Source: Paraphysomonas bandaiensis
Taxonomy: Eukaryota; Chrysophyceae
NCBI GenBank assembly: GCA_965644295.1
Contig: CBFFRP010000077.1
Location: 62,001 to 126,000, forward strand
Reading direction: 5' to 3'
DNA: 64,000 bases
Translations under genes and position numbers: made by a program
The notes under the pieces: model-generated
Database searches by the model: none
What the model saw: only the letters and a program-made list of their open reading frames with translations
Told to the model about the DNA's origin: nothing
Shown here: positions 32,984 through 44,732 of the stretch, one piece after another
Layout of the letters: every line of letters begins with the position of its first letter
How positions within the stretch are numbered: the first letter of the stretch is position 1

Positions 32984-35473
32984 TCACCTTGCCCCAGATA
33001 TCAGATCAAATTCTTCCACCCATTCTGGAGCTTCCCATCTGCTTTCTCCGGTAGTGGAGTTGTAATAGTATGGATAGCCGCTTTCGTCTAACTGTTCGTA
33101 CCACACGTCCACCGATGGACCGCTTCCCTTATTTGCCTCCTCTGTGGGGATAAAATCATAGTCCTCTCTAGCCGTTCCTCGATTGGTTGCACTGCCATCA
33201 ACAGCTTCCTCGGGTATAGGAGCACACTTCGGTTTCTTAATTGACTTAACGGAGACTGGAATGGGACGAAGAAACACATGGTCACGCTGGAGTCTGTCAT
33301 TCCATTCAGTGCGCACGGCCCAACCCCATGTAGCGTCCATCTCCTGGCTGCCGCGCTGGTTTGGAACACTGGCTTGGTCTGGAGAAGTTGTGTTCCAGTG
33401 CGCCAGCACTAGCACCCAACCACTCAATCGCTTCTTTGCGAGAATTTTATTCGCGGTAGAAATGTAACCTACAACAGGGGAGCGTTCCTTACTGGCTGCA
33501 CGGACTGGATGCACATATCGTCCTGTTCCAACATGAGAATCTGGGGGTATTAATTGGTACCACTTAGTCTCCCCTTCCTCGAACACTTCCTCCGTTTCCT
33601 TTTTTTTACCTTTCTCTTTTTCTTCGCTACCTAACTTGTTCTTTTGTATAGGCTTTCTCACCTGAGGATTAGCTTGACTTCTGAATCCTCTCCTAGGAAT
33701 TGAATCATGTGAATCCTCATAGTCATCCTCACCGTCACTCTCCACCCATTCATCGGGAATTATGTCATCATCACTCAATACTTCTTCAGGAAGAGAACTC
33801 GCCGATCCAAAACGCTTACCATACAACGAGGCACTGGTGTCATTGCGTGCAGACGACCCATGTGCCTGCCAGGTACGTCGGCCGGACTTACTATTCGACC
33901 CACATCTATTGCCATTGGGAGACGGCATAAATAATTCATCGTCTTCTTCCACTTCCTCCGCAACTGCGGAGTTAACGCGCTGGAGAGGGCGGTTTGTCTG
34001 TGGGAATATGGACTGCTTGTTCAAGGGTTTCGTCCCAGATGAATTCGACGGTGCGGATGATGTCGCTTTCTTGTTTTTCGGTATGCTATCACCACCACAG
34101 GTGGTAGTTTCTCTTTGAAGTGTGACACTCACAGGATCACACCAGGGACCCTTGCTTCCTATACACAAGCCAATACAATAAGTGAGCTATAGACGTAAAA
34201 ACAAACAGGACGTATTTATACCTCTTGTATTGTCAGTGGATGGCGGGATGAGGTGTCTAACTCTAAACTCATAGTAACGTCCAGGTAAAAGGTTCTTCTT
34301 AATCACCCTGTCCCCAGATATCATTACAGCCACAGCTTCCCACTCAGGTCCATCTCGCCAGCTCAACTCTGTCCGTAAGATTCCCGGGTCGATTTTATCG
34401 GACACGGAAGGAGGATTCCAATGAAGCTGCACAATTGTGGAGTCGAGGGGCGAGGCGGAGAGGCCGGTAGGGACAGGAAGAGAGATTGGCTGACGACTTG
34501 TCTTCGGTCGCCGCTCATTACCTCGATCGTTCTTTCTATCTTTCTCTTTTCCATGTTCTCTACTGTGCTCTCTCTTATATGAAGCATGTGGCTGTTTGCT
34601 CTCTGCTTTCTGGGCATGAATATTTGGACCATGACTGTAAGTCCTATGACCATAGCTAGTTTTGGCTCGTCGTTCCGCTGCCCTAGCCTCAGCTGCATCC
34701 ATCTCACGTTGCCGTGCTTCCATGCGTTCACGAGCATGTTTTTCTTCCTCTGTCTCACGCCGAGCACTTGACGAATTAGTTTTACAACCTTGGTTATTGT
34801 TCCCCTTATTGTGATGAGAGTTGGAAGAGGCCGTGGACTTCCGGCTTGAAGTTCCATCAGTATTTGAATGTCCTCTACATTCTTGACGGCTACTCTCTTG
34901 AGAAGGAGATTTTCTGGGTGCTTCGCTGGAATTATCACTTCTTGTAGTCGTTGATTTCGTCGCCGGTGGAGGGCCTGGTGGTTTGCTTGCGGCAGCAGCA
35001 GCTGCTGCCGCTGCTGCTTTTTGCCTAGCTTCCTCAGCCTTACGACTGGTTTCATTCGTGAGTTTTTCGTGCGCGCATTGAATGGCCTGAAAAAGGGGAG
35101 TCGTGCATGGATTTTTATCTGTACATGCATTTAATTTGGTTAACACCACTCCAAATATGCACCAGATATGCGTATTACCTGGGTGGTATTTGAGTGCGAG
35201 CTTCTTATAGGCCTTACGGACATCAATAGTCTGCGATCCAAGCGTAATATCAAGCGCCTCAAAAGGATAATTGGCTAAAAAATGAAGCCCTTGCTGAAGC
35301 AACTCTCCAGCATCAGTTGAACCGGAAGAATCTTCAGCTTGGTCTGATACAGATATGTCGCTCTTTAGCAGCAGTTCGACCCCGTCTCTCACATCCTGGC
35401 CTGTTTTCTTGCGAATCATAACAGCAGCACGCCTGAATTTGTCATGTGGGACGAATACAGATGGAGCGCTCAT
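32984..35473 (-). CDS. J-domain / fibronectin III / WW-domain protein, 788 aa
   Basis: Three exons: 35473-35179, 35118-34222, 34158-32984; introns of 60 and 63 nt; phases consistent. Splicing the 60-nt intron restores the J-domain signature KKLALKYHPDKNP (HPD present) near residues 85-105; left in, it is open but breaks the motif. Next come Ala-, Ser-, Arg- and Lys-rich coil regions, a fibronectin-III fold about residues 315-415 (PTGLSASPLDSTIVQLHWNPP..YYEFRVR..GPWCDPVSV), an acidic and basic linker, and a WW domain near the end (WYEQLDESGYPYYYNSTTGE..W). J domains recruit Hsp70; WW domains bind proline-rich peptides. The combination suggests an Hsp70 co-chaperone tethered to a specific partner. 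No signal peptide or membrane segment is seen. Confidence 0.85.
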
Positions 35474-36095
35474 CTAGATGTGACGATATGACCACTAGGG
35501 GGGCACCATATAATCCAATAGCAAAAACTGCGACTCGATAGGCTCCACACGGGCTACATGGGAGATGGTATTGGGTTAATTGATAGGATGGATTCCATCG
35601 CTGGTGAAGTTTCGTTCTATGTGTGATATATGGCCATGTTGGCCTCAATGATGTTAAGGTTGAAACAAATGCAAACGGCAGGGGCCGGCTGTAACTGTGG
35701 TGCGTACACCATGCATGTACAGTACCACAGAGGCGTCCGTGGTTAACAAAAAAAATCGTGTCGAGAACCACTTCGTATGACGTAAAAAAGTTGAAAAACA
35801 GGCATTTTGTGCCTCTTTTGACATAACAAGTGCATTTTTCACTACAGAAAGTGTTTATAATCTGCAGGTTTTCACTGATGTAAAACAGATATACAACCCA
35901 CCCAAGAAATTGTTCTGGTTTGGATACTAAAAATAGTTCGAGTCCACGCACATTCCACTGGACATTTTTCAGATCCGTTTGCAGCACTGCAGCATTCCGT
36001 ATGATATCTACATATATATCCAGGTTCTATGACAATTAACCCTGTTCTACACTCTGTCATCACAATCACGGCTTTTATCTCTACAACTTGATAAC
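35474..36095. promoter_or_regulatory. Divergent intergenic region
   Basis: Lies between the J/FN3/WW gene (minus) and the EF-hand gene (plus). The open frame at 35442-35987 overlaps the former's start and resembles no protein, so I do not call it. Confidence 0.45.
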
Positions 36096-37709
36096 ATGGG
36101 GGGCTGTAGAGGTTCTAAACTATCTATCTATGCCCTTATTCCCTCAATAACCAAGTGGAAGACCCAGTTTGATGCTCTCAGCCTCAGCGATGGCGATATT
36201 ACTACTCTATACCATATATTCAAACGTATTGGCGGCGTTAAGGCAGATCATATTTCTGTTTCGGATATGCTGAAGTACTTTCATCTGGAGAATTCTGAGT
36301 TCATGCGGAGGGCGCTGAGTGTGTTTAGCAGCACCAAGTATCAATCAGAAGAAATCAACTTCAGAGAATTTGTTTTCATTATTTGGAACTATTGCACCTT
36401 GGGAACAGATATAGGTATGCCTGATTTGATCGTAATCCTCTGTTAACGCATTTTTATTCCACCAGCGCTATTCGCATTCGACATGTATGATTTCGACGGG
36501 AACCAGTGTCTGGACGCAGCTGAAGCGGATATTTTATTGAAAGATATATACGGCAAATACTACGTAAAGAGCAAGAATGGGCAGCGGTAAGCCACGATTC
36601 GTATTTTATATGGGACACACCTCAGTGACTATACTAGGCTGAACGAAAAGATTCAACAACATGGTGCACATGGAGTTCAAAGATTTTACTTCAAGGAGTT
36701 CGTAGTGGCTAACCCTGCAGTGGTTGCACCCTGTTTTGAATACCAGAAGCGAATAGTGAGTCGGACGCTTGGAAGCAATGAATGGGGGCGCCTCACTCAA
36801 GAGAGAGTGATACTGACCAGAGGAAAATATGCAAGTCCCGGGGAAATACTTGCCCTCTCCAAGGCCCGGGCACAGAGCAGGTCTTCCTTTGATGTAGAGA
36901 CATCAGGTTCAGGTATAGTCTATGAGCATTTGATTCTAGGATTTGCCATCTACTGCAGTGATAAATAATAAGGATGAACAGGTCGAAGTGGCTCGCTGGA
37001 CGATATCATCCAGACGAAAGCCCATTTGTCATCGCGGCGGAGCTCACGCTCCTCACGCAACTCTATTGATCGCAGTTCAGTGGATAGCTTACCTTCAAGA
37101 ACGTCTGGCGAATGCCCCAGTCCTGCTAATAGAACTGCTATCGGTCAGGTGGGATTTGAGGACGATAGTAATCCCACTCAACCCCACCATACCAAGAAGG
37201 GAAAGAGGCGGTATTCCATCGACAGCTCTAACTTGCAGACTATGTCTAAGGAAAGCGTTTCCCTCACCGAAAGCAACTCACGAGGTGCATTTCGACTTCT
37301 GCATTACATTTTTTTTCTACGTTTTCTCAATATTTTTGATATAGGCTCATTCTCTGTCAACAAGCACAGTACAATTCCTTCTGGATATGAACCCATCGTA
37401 GAACACCAGGTATATGATTTAAATGTACCTTTGGGTATGTCATCTCCCATCGATAAGCCATCTTCAGCGAAGAGAAAGAAAGTGTCTACTCTTAGCTCTA
37501 GAGTGAGTATAGCGAACATATCATGTATTATACGCTTGATCATTTATTAGATGCGAAATTTAGAATAATTTGATTATTTCATTTTGTAGGTATCTCCGAA
37601 CGTTCGCAATCAGCCACCTTCTCGACAGCTTTCGCGGCGAAACTCACTAGGCACTGTTGACTCGAAATCTCCACAAAGTACATCAAACCGACGCTCTACT
37701 TTTGACTGA
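36096..37709 (+). CDS. Calcineurin-B/CBL-like EF-hand protein, probably myristoylated, 431 aa
   Basis: Six exons: 36096-36414, 36466-36586, 36638-36912, 36982-37284, 37345-37502, 37590-37709; phases consistent. The N-terminus MGGC suggests N-myristoylation with neighbouring palmitoylation. The calcineurin-B-like half (about 1-190) has one canonical EF loop, DFDGNQCLDAAE, near residue 115; the other loops lack ligands. A Ser/Arg-rich tail of about 200 residues with many RRxS-type sites (RRSSRSSRNSIDRSS, RRYSIDSS, SRRNS) follows, a likely target of basophilic kinases. I infer a membrane-associated calcium sensor or adaptor controlled by phosphorylation. The join into exon 4 was chosen because it keeps the Ser-rich frame open. 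Confidence 0.75.
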
Positions 37710-38955
37710 CAATACTGCTTACTGCTAGACCCAAGCAATCTATTATTCATTCTATTAAAATTACTGTTGCTGTATCTTTCGAGTACGTTACCGCGTCCGA
37801 ATTCTTTTTATTATTCAGTGAGTTCAGCTGCAATCGATATAATCATTCTGATATATTGTCATGGACGATCCGTTGGACAAGAAATTGTGTTTGTTGTTGT
37901 GGGCATTCCCACATGTTGTTCTAACTTTCTGCTATCACAGCTCCGAAATTTTTCGTGTTAGTTGTTCTAAGCTCGGAAAAGTCTGTGTTAATAAATAGAA
38001 CAGGATCTATTATTGGAGCTCTAGTCTATTTGGTGTACATTGTACATTCTTAGTCGCGCCAAGAATGGTGTAAAAACGTAGTCAAGGGCTTGAGAATCTA
38101 TTATAATTATATGTCAACGTGTACATTACATTTAGCCTTTTTATTAGTTTGTAGTTTGGTGGGATATGGTGCATGAATGTAGCTCTGAGCCCGGTTGAGT
38201 GCGCACTATCTATTCAAAATTAAATGCTGTTTGATAGTCTACAAAATAGGTTACTGCAGTGAATGGAAAGTTATATAATAATATAACACAATAATATATA
38301 TTGATGGTCTACTGAAGTCATCTATTTAAGATCACAAGTAATTAGAAACAAAGTAGCAATGAGTAGAGCAATGACTGTTGGCAACTACACTTATGTTGCT
38401 CATCAGGATGATCTCTGAGTTGACAGTAGTAGTAGTAGTAGTATGAGGGCAGATAACGTGGTTTCTGGAAGGCGAAAACGTGCTTTTGTTACATCCCACA
38501 CGACTTAAATGTTAATACAATTAATACTTTTTGCTCTACTTCACAACACACACCTTATACCACTACTGTATGATGCTTAATGGGCCCCACTGCACGACAC
38601 ACACCTCATTCTACTGATGTTCTGCTGCAGCTCAACACAGTACACTTCAATGATACTGCTTTTAGGAATATATCGACTCCCTACTGTATGCATTGATATA
38701 TAGTAGACAGATAGTGCAGACTTGATAAAGCAGTTTAGGCACTAAACGACAAATAAGTTATAATAAGGCGACAAAAGTAGCATAGCATATGATTAAGTTT
38801 GATGTCACTGCTTTGTAATTTGAGCACTGTAGTCCACAGCGTGCACACGTTTATAGTTATAAAATCAGTAACGTATTTTTTACTTCAGTGGTCGTACATA
38901 AATGCTTAACTATTGTTCTAATCTGTCGAACAATGCTTATTTTCAATGCTTTTTA
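37710..38955. other. Intergenic, AT-rich
   Basis: 3' flank of the EF-hand gene. Holds a short (GTA)n run near 38436-38453 and AT-rich sequence. No gene recognised. Confidence 0.5.
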
Positions 38956-39145
38956 GACCCTCAACAAAGTCGGACTCGCACCTTTTCGTGGTGTTCTGGG
39001 GAATAAGTACGGAGAGATTCTCTCTGGGAAACTAACGTGAGCCGCAAACATAGTCAGAAGATATTCTTCTGCCCACTCATAACCAAATGCTTGTGTGGTA
39101 CAAGGGACACTAGTTAGTGTAACTTGTGTAGACGTCTTTAGGTAC
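38956..39145 (+). mobile_element. SINE-like element, 3'-truncated
   Basis: Head and first part only (ACCCTCAACAAAGTCGGACT to GTGTAGACGTCTTTAGG); the CATCCGGGA region and the tail are missing. Confidence 0.8.
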
Positions 39146-39505
39146 GAAACAATGAAATCGGCTCCGCCTTAAATCGACAATTTATGATAAGTAATAAGGA
39201 ATGATGACACATGTCAATTTAACCGCAACAACGCCGAATACATCGCGACCCACTCATTTGCAATTAAAATTATATCATCCAGCTTAAGTAGTCACAGCAC
39301 TGTTGTCCATATTTAGACATGTATTAACTAGATCACTGTACACCAGTTTAATGGAGTAGGGTACGGGGTAGACCATCGTATAACATGAGGAGGGGTATAT
39401 AATGCACGACATGTTGATTAATACTTACTTGACCAACACTTCTGTATACGTTTATAATACAGACACATATGAAGGAGTCACACATATCCAGCAAGGACAG
39501 TATAA

Positions 39506-39955
39506 CCCTTGTGTGCTTTGTGAAGCGCAAAGTAAACATACACACCATATACAAGTATACGACATATATATAAAGTCCTTGCGTGTTTACGTGTTGTTTG
39601 AAGTACACAAAGTGAATATACAAAGCATATATCACACGTATAGTTCCTGTATGTTGTACGAGGAGCACAAAGTCAACACATACCTAATATAACACCAATA
39701 TAACCCTTGTATACTGTGTGAAGCGCACAAAGTGAACATACACATCACCACATACATAGTCCTTGTGTGTTTGCGAGCTGTAAGAAGCGCGCAAAGTGAA
39801 TATACAGAGCATATGTCACACATGTATAGTTCCTGTGTATTGTATGAAGTACACAAAGAACATACAAATCATATACCACATACATAATAGCCCTTGAGTG
39901 TCGTATAAAGTACACAGAGCGAACACACAGAACATACACCTCATATCTAGATCTC
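39506..39955. repeat. Degenerate minisatellite with three-monomer higher-order pattern
   Basis: Seven monomers of 56-70 bp, each with (C/T)(C/T)C(C/T)TGTGTG..GAAGCGCACAAAGTGAACATACA. They start near 39506, 39576, 39644, 39704, 39760, 39830 and 39891. The leading word cycles CCCTTG, TCCTTG, TTCCTG, so the repeat also has a period of about 185-198 bp. The open frames on both strands across it are repetitive and not called. Confidence 0.8.
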
Positions 39956-40798
39956 TTACAACACCTATAATAATATATAATAGTAGAATACGACAAGGGA
40001 CTATATAACACATTTATATACTCTTCCACTCAAATACCTCATCTTCAATGCAGACGACGCACACATAGTGTAGACATATATCGCATAGATTAGATGATAT
40101 CTGCTGAATACTTTACTATCGACTGCAATGAGATCCCTCATTCTTCAATCAGAGCAAGGAGATTATATCCATAAATACGCTATGAATGGGACAAATAATA
40201 AAGTGAGGTATGTCCACGGAAGACTCGCTATTGTCTATATAGTAATTAAATAAATATTACCCCCAAAATGCAAACAGTGAGCTACAGGAAGTCACAGCAA
40301 CTCTGAGTACATTTTCAGTTTCAGAGGACCAGGAATACAACCCTCTCACTCCCCATCATCTGATATTTCAACCAGATGTTAGTGTTGATATGACTGACCA
40401 CTGGAAGCATCCACTCTTATGTATTAGTGTAGATATTATTAAAGCAGTACTACATGCCTGATATGGATATCCGTATGATGCATGCCGCATGGATCTCCAC
40501 CTCCAGCCCTCCCAACTAAACTAAACTGAAAAAAACGGCATCGAAAGAATGAGTGAGTGGTGTGGTGTATGGTATGGTTAATAAGCATAATACATATATA
40601 GAAATCTCTATTAAAGACAATGCACTCCAGAGGCATAGCAATACACAAGAATAAACCCTGTTAGCTGCGATATGTTCTACGATCTCAACGTGAAGCCACG
40701 ATCCAGCAGAAGTCAAGACCGCCAGAACATAGCAGTGCGCGCTTTAGAGTGTATGTTATATTATATATTGTAATGTTGTAGACGGTGTGTGTAATGCT
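39956..40798. other. Intergenic
   Basis: No coding region or repeat recognised; it presumably contains the promoter of the Rpp30 gene. Confidence 0.45.
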
Positions 40799-42205
40799 AT
40801 GAGATATGACTTATGTATTATGTCTATGTATCTGTCGTGTATTAATACAGAGCGTGTAGTAGGATACTCCTGCATTGCTTGGAATGTGTGCACTTTCGGC
40901 AAGCTCGGAGCAAGCAAACAGGTGACTGTTAGCATAGGAAAAAGAGCTCCGGTAATGTTATGTACAGCATAAACCGCTGCAGCCAGTGGAGCTCAATACA
41001 ATGCAACTGAAAAACTCGGTACCATTGAGGAGCATTGTAACTAATGCTCCCGTTCAGCTCCGCCAGTTTTCAAGAGTTACAGTGTTCGTCGACGAACTGG
41101 CAGATGCACAGAGCCTGTTGTCTGCCAACGAAAATATGAGTGCATTTGACATCGTCGCTGCGTGTCCCGCAACATCTAAAGTTTTGTCATTCTTATGTAA
41201 GCAAGCGGATATTGATATAATTTGCCTTGATTTCACTCACCGATTGCCATTTTCTCTAAACAAGAAGCTGGTCAGTTTCTAAATTGATTCTGTCCTGATT
41301 TCTTTAACGTTGCCGCAGATTGACGCGGCCGTATCACGAGGGATAGTATTTGAAATAGTATATTCATCACTTATTACCAGTAAGCCTTACTGCATTGTTG
41401 TTATACCTATTATTAATATGAAGGGTTGGATATATAGCTCCTGGTTCTAGGCGCCAAATCATGTCCAGCACTCGTACACTGATACAGTTTTTGCGGGGGT
41501 CGAGCATCATCATTAGTAGGTAAATGGGAATATCAATCTACGCCATGTGTGTTTTATAGTTTCTTCATACTTTGCAGTGGCAGCGAGGCGATGAGTCATA
41601 TGCGTGGCCCTCAGGATATCGCCGCCATAGCGCAACTACTTGGCGTGAATGTCCAAAAGGTGTTGATAGAGTTCTTTGTACATTTAATGTATTGAATTTA
41701 CTCATAAATAGGCTCGTAAAACCATGTCAGAGAATTGTGCGGTGGTTTTGAAGCATGCAGCCTCTCGAAAACTGAAGCACCTTCCTGTGGAAGTGATTTC
41801 AATGGAAGAGTTCCATCGAAGGTACAAAGTGATGTCTTCTTCCTTTCAATTACTCATAATTTTATGTGGTTTGGCAGGTGGCCAGAATATGGTGCGCCTA
41901 ATGTGCAAACCTCAACCGAGAATGTAGTTAATGTGCCAACTTCAAGCGACAGCGTCCATTCCGACAGCAACAGCAGTAATGATGATGGTGGAAGCGATGA
42001 GAGCGAAGATGAGGAAGAGGCAAGAATTCCAGAAGCAGATAGGCATATGTCTGATCAATCTGGTGTGGACGGATTCATTCGACTTGCTGATCTCGAGGAT
42101 CGAAATAGTGATGACGGCAGCGATGACGTGGTAGTCGAGAAGAAAGAAAAGAAGAGGGTACATAGCGAGAGTAATGTTCGGAAGCAAAAGAAATTGCGGA
42201 GGTAG
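40799..42205 (+). CDS. RPP30: RNase P/MRP protein subunit Rpp30/Rpp1, 357 aa
   Basis: Seven exons: 40799-40921, 40983-41270, 41319-41379, 41438-41519, 41578-41659, 41712-41821, 41878-42205; introns 48-61 nt; phases consistent. Family features: the MRYDL start of a TIM-barrel-like fold, GYSCIAWN, FDIVAACPATSKVLSFLC, DIICLDFTHRLPF, the VSRGIVFEIVYSS strand, and SSGSEAMSHMRGPQDIAAIAQLLG. This subunit belongs to the RNase P holoenzyme (pre-tRNA 5' processing) and RNase MRP in the nucleus and nucleolus. The last about 85 residues form a tail rich in Asp, Glu and Ser and then in Lys and Arg, ending KKLRR, probably a nuclear/nucleolar localisation region. The first exon is short and less conserved; the start is the ATG giving MRYDL. 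Confidence 0.9.
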
Positions 42206-42940
42206 CGTTCAGTTCATAGCGTCAGTGTACCTTTGGTGTGCGTTTAGATTTAGGCTTCTATGTATATATGGCATGGACTTAAGAGAGTAAAGTGAATATG
42301 TATTCAGAGTATATTACACACAGGTGACAGTATGTCGTGTAGGGATAAATCTGAGTAATATATATAGCGAAATGTTTTCGAATGGTTTAAACTTTTTCGC
42401 TTGGTGAATAATGGGCCAAACGACATGTGTGGTAGAATTTCTGAAGAAATTTGAGATTTAAAAAACATAAAATAGAAATCAAGTAATACTTTATCGACGT
42501 AGTTGTAGTTTTTGTATATGTTGTATTTACTGTGAAGAAGTGATGATCGTGCCCCAGCATGATTAATAGTTCAAAGTGTAACTGCTCATGTAGGACTGTG
42601 CACTCATTTCTCATGTATCTCAGTATGAATTTATCAGCATTATGAAATGATATATGACGAATCTTTGGTTTGTTGGTTACAAGTAATGAATTATAATCTG
42701 GTGGTATAGTAATGCGTAATGCATGAGGTACAGGTGTATATCGTAGCCGTAGAGTTGCAATTCAACAACGCCCTATCTCTACTAAATACATCAGAACCTA
42801 ATATAAATATTTCAACCACTCTTTGCATATTTAACACAAATCTTTTGAATTTTTGAATTAATTTTATAGGTTACTTGTAAATTGCTTCCTGACAGAAAAG
42901 GTACTATAACAGCTCAGCACCACAGTTATGCCAACACTAA
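42206..42940. other. Convergent 3' intergenic region
   Basis: Lies between the 3' ends of the Rpp30 gene (plus) and the HAAO gene (minus). AT-rich; no gene recognised. Confidence 0.5.
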
Positions 42941-44213
42941 CTAGTCAAAGGCATTATTGGTAATTGATATCAAGCATGAATCTTTGCCCCACTGAGCGAC
43001 ATCTATGGGGCTTTGTGAATTCACAAGCGTAATGTCCCCAGTATTCATAGATACCTCCTCTTTGCCATCAACAGATATTTTAGAGCTTCCCTTCCACTGC
43101 CACAAGTAGGTATCCTGCGCATTTGATTAACAGCAGAACTGCATATATCTACACATATATCTACACAGACTGATACATAAAAATGAGAACATTGTAGTAG
43201 TGAAATAAAAGCAAGCCCAGGACTAGAGGTGAACTGCAGGAATATACAGCGCCGTACCGTTGCATGACCTTTACGACCAGGTTGAAGGTTACCACTATAT
43301 GGTCCAAGAGCGAGGTTGAAGTTGAATTCTCTTCCCTTCACTGCAGAGGTTACTAGACTGCCGTTCTCATTGCTGTAGCCGGGTAAAGAATCACCCAGCT
43401 CTGTCACGAACTGCGACCAATTAAATGGCTGGGCTAGGATTGAGGTGTCTGTGTCAATTTGAACAGGTGGGTTCTTCACAGGCTGATAGCAAACATAGAT
43501 ATCATTATTCCTTTTATCATGCGTTACACACATTCACACAATGTACCATTCCTGGGGCGGGGGTATTAGTCTTAGAGGCCTCCGATGCAAAAAACCTAAA
43601 TTGAAATTTATTTATATAAAATGTAGTTCCATACACCGACCTCTGAATTACTGGCACGAGCTCAGAGCCAAGGTCGCGACAATGAAAATACTCTTCGTAC
43701 AGTACATCCGTGGTGCCAGGTACAAAGTAGCGTAGACCGTCGTGTTCATGTTTATGCCGCAGTCGCTCCACGACCATACCAACCGTATTTTCATACCTGT
43801 ACATAAGAATTACTTATACTGAAATATATGAGGGACGTTATACCGTTGAGGAGAGTGAGGAATTCGGCTAGGAAGAATAAACATGTAACCCTCAGGTATA
43901 TGAATGTTCTTGTGTTTCCCGTGTTCAAGGATGTTTAGGTCCATGCCTCCCTCAATTTGGTAGAACACTTCCTACGAAACACTAACTGCTACATTACCCT
44001 TCTAGTCTATCAAGCATACCTCCCCTTCATTGATGTGAAAATCCTAGTTGTACATCACTAAGTTCATATTCATTATACTCAATTCATTACTACCTTTCGC
44101 TGATTCGGTCCACCCACAACCATTACTTGTAACTGCTCGTTGTAGATCATTTTATTTGCAACAGGCGGTTTTAGTTCCGGCTTTATATCTTCGAGGTATC
44201 TTAACAGCAGCAT
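42941..44213 (-). CDS. HAAO: 3-hydroxyanthranilate 3,4-dioxygenase, 291 aa
   Basis: Seven exons: 44213-44094, 44043-44020, 43971-43844, 43796-43641, 43595-43547, 43482-43258, 43114-42941; phases consistent; introns 45-64 nt except the last (143 nt). One exon has only 24 nt (8 codons). The protein matches the animal-type bicupin enzyme end to end: [84 protein letters not shown]. Fe(II) ligands H43, E49 and H87 are in place, as are the substrate-binding arginines. The enzyme opens 3-hydroxyanthranilate, leading to quinolinate and NAD+ in the kynurenine pathway. The length is close to human HAAO (286 aa) and unlike the shorter single-cupin fungal form. Divergent from SUV3 across 519 bp. Confidence 0.93.
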
Positions 44214-44732
44214 GTAAGGGAATTTATATTGAGAAATATATACATGAATATGATATTAATATGGATTACATCGACAATTACGTACTTGTGTAGGGTGAGG
44301 GGAGCTCGTGTGCTGAGTCCTCGATAACGGCAAGGATTCAGAGCACATCTAACTCGAGATAAACCTATCATTATTTTATAAAGTCAGCTTACTTATATTG
44401 AAAGTGGTGCGAGGATTGAGGAGTTGGAATGTTGGGATGATATCTATGCACTGCTGCAGCAGGACGACGCCTATCTCTAGTGCTGGAAATATACCTCCAA
44501 ATACGGAATACTGGAATACAATACAATATACAATACACTGGGGCGGGGTGGGCACCTAATTGCGGAACATCAGGACATGCGATATACTGTACACAGCAGT
44601 CTTACTTGCTGCCATATCATATGAAGCAAAAGGAATTCTGCACCACTGTCGAAATGAATGTATGATATATTGAGTAAGATAAGCATTATTGCCAGTGGTT
44701 TACGTACCCTGTACACCCCTTCTACCTAAACC
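44214..44732. promoter_or_regulatory. Divergent promoter region HAAO / SUV3
   Basis: 519 bp between the two start codons. Contains a short ATACAATACAATATACAATACA tract near 44515-44537; no recognised binding site. Confidence 0.45.

Noticed and set aside
35442-35987. Minus-strand 181-aa open frame
   Set aside because: Overlaps the start of the J-domain gene in another frame, resembles nothing and has poor codon structure.
36943-37344. 133-aa frame continuing exon 3 of the EF-hand gene
   Set aside because: The alternative acceptor at 36981 gives a Ser/Arg-rich frame that continues through three further in-phase exons, which this frame does not.
39348-40029. Cysteine/tyrosine-rich open frames on both strands
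   Set aside because: They follow the minisatellite period and resemble each other only because the DNA repeats.
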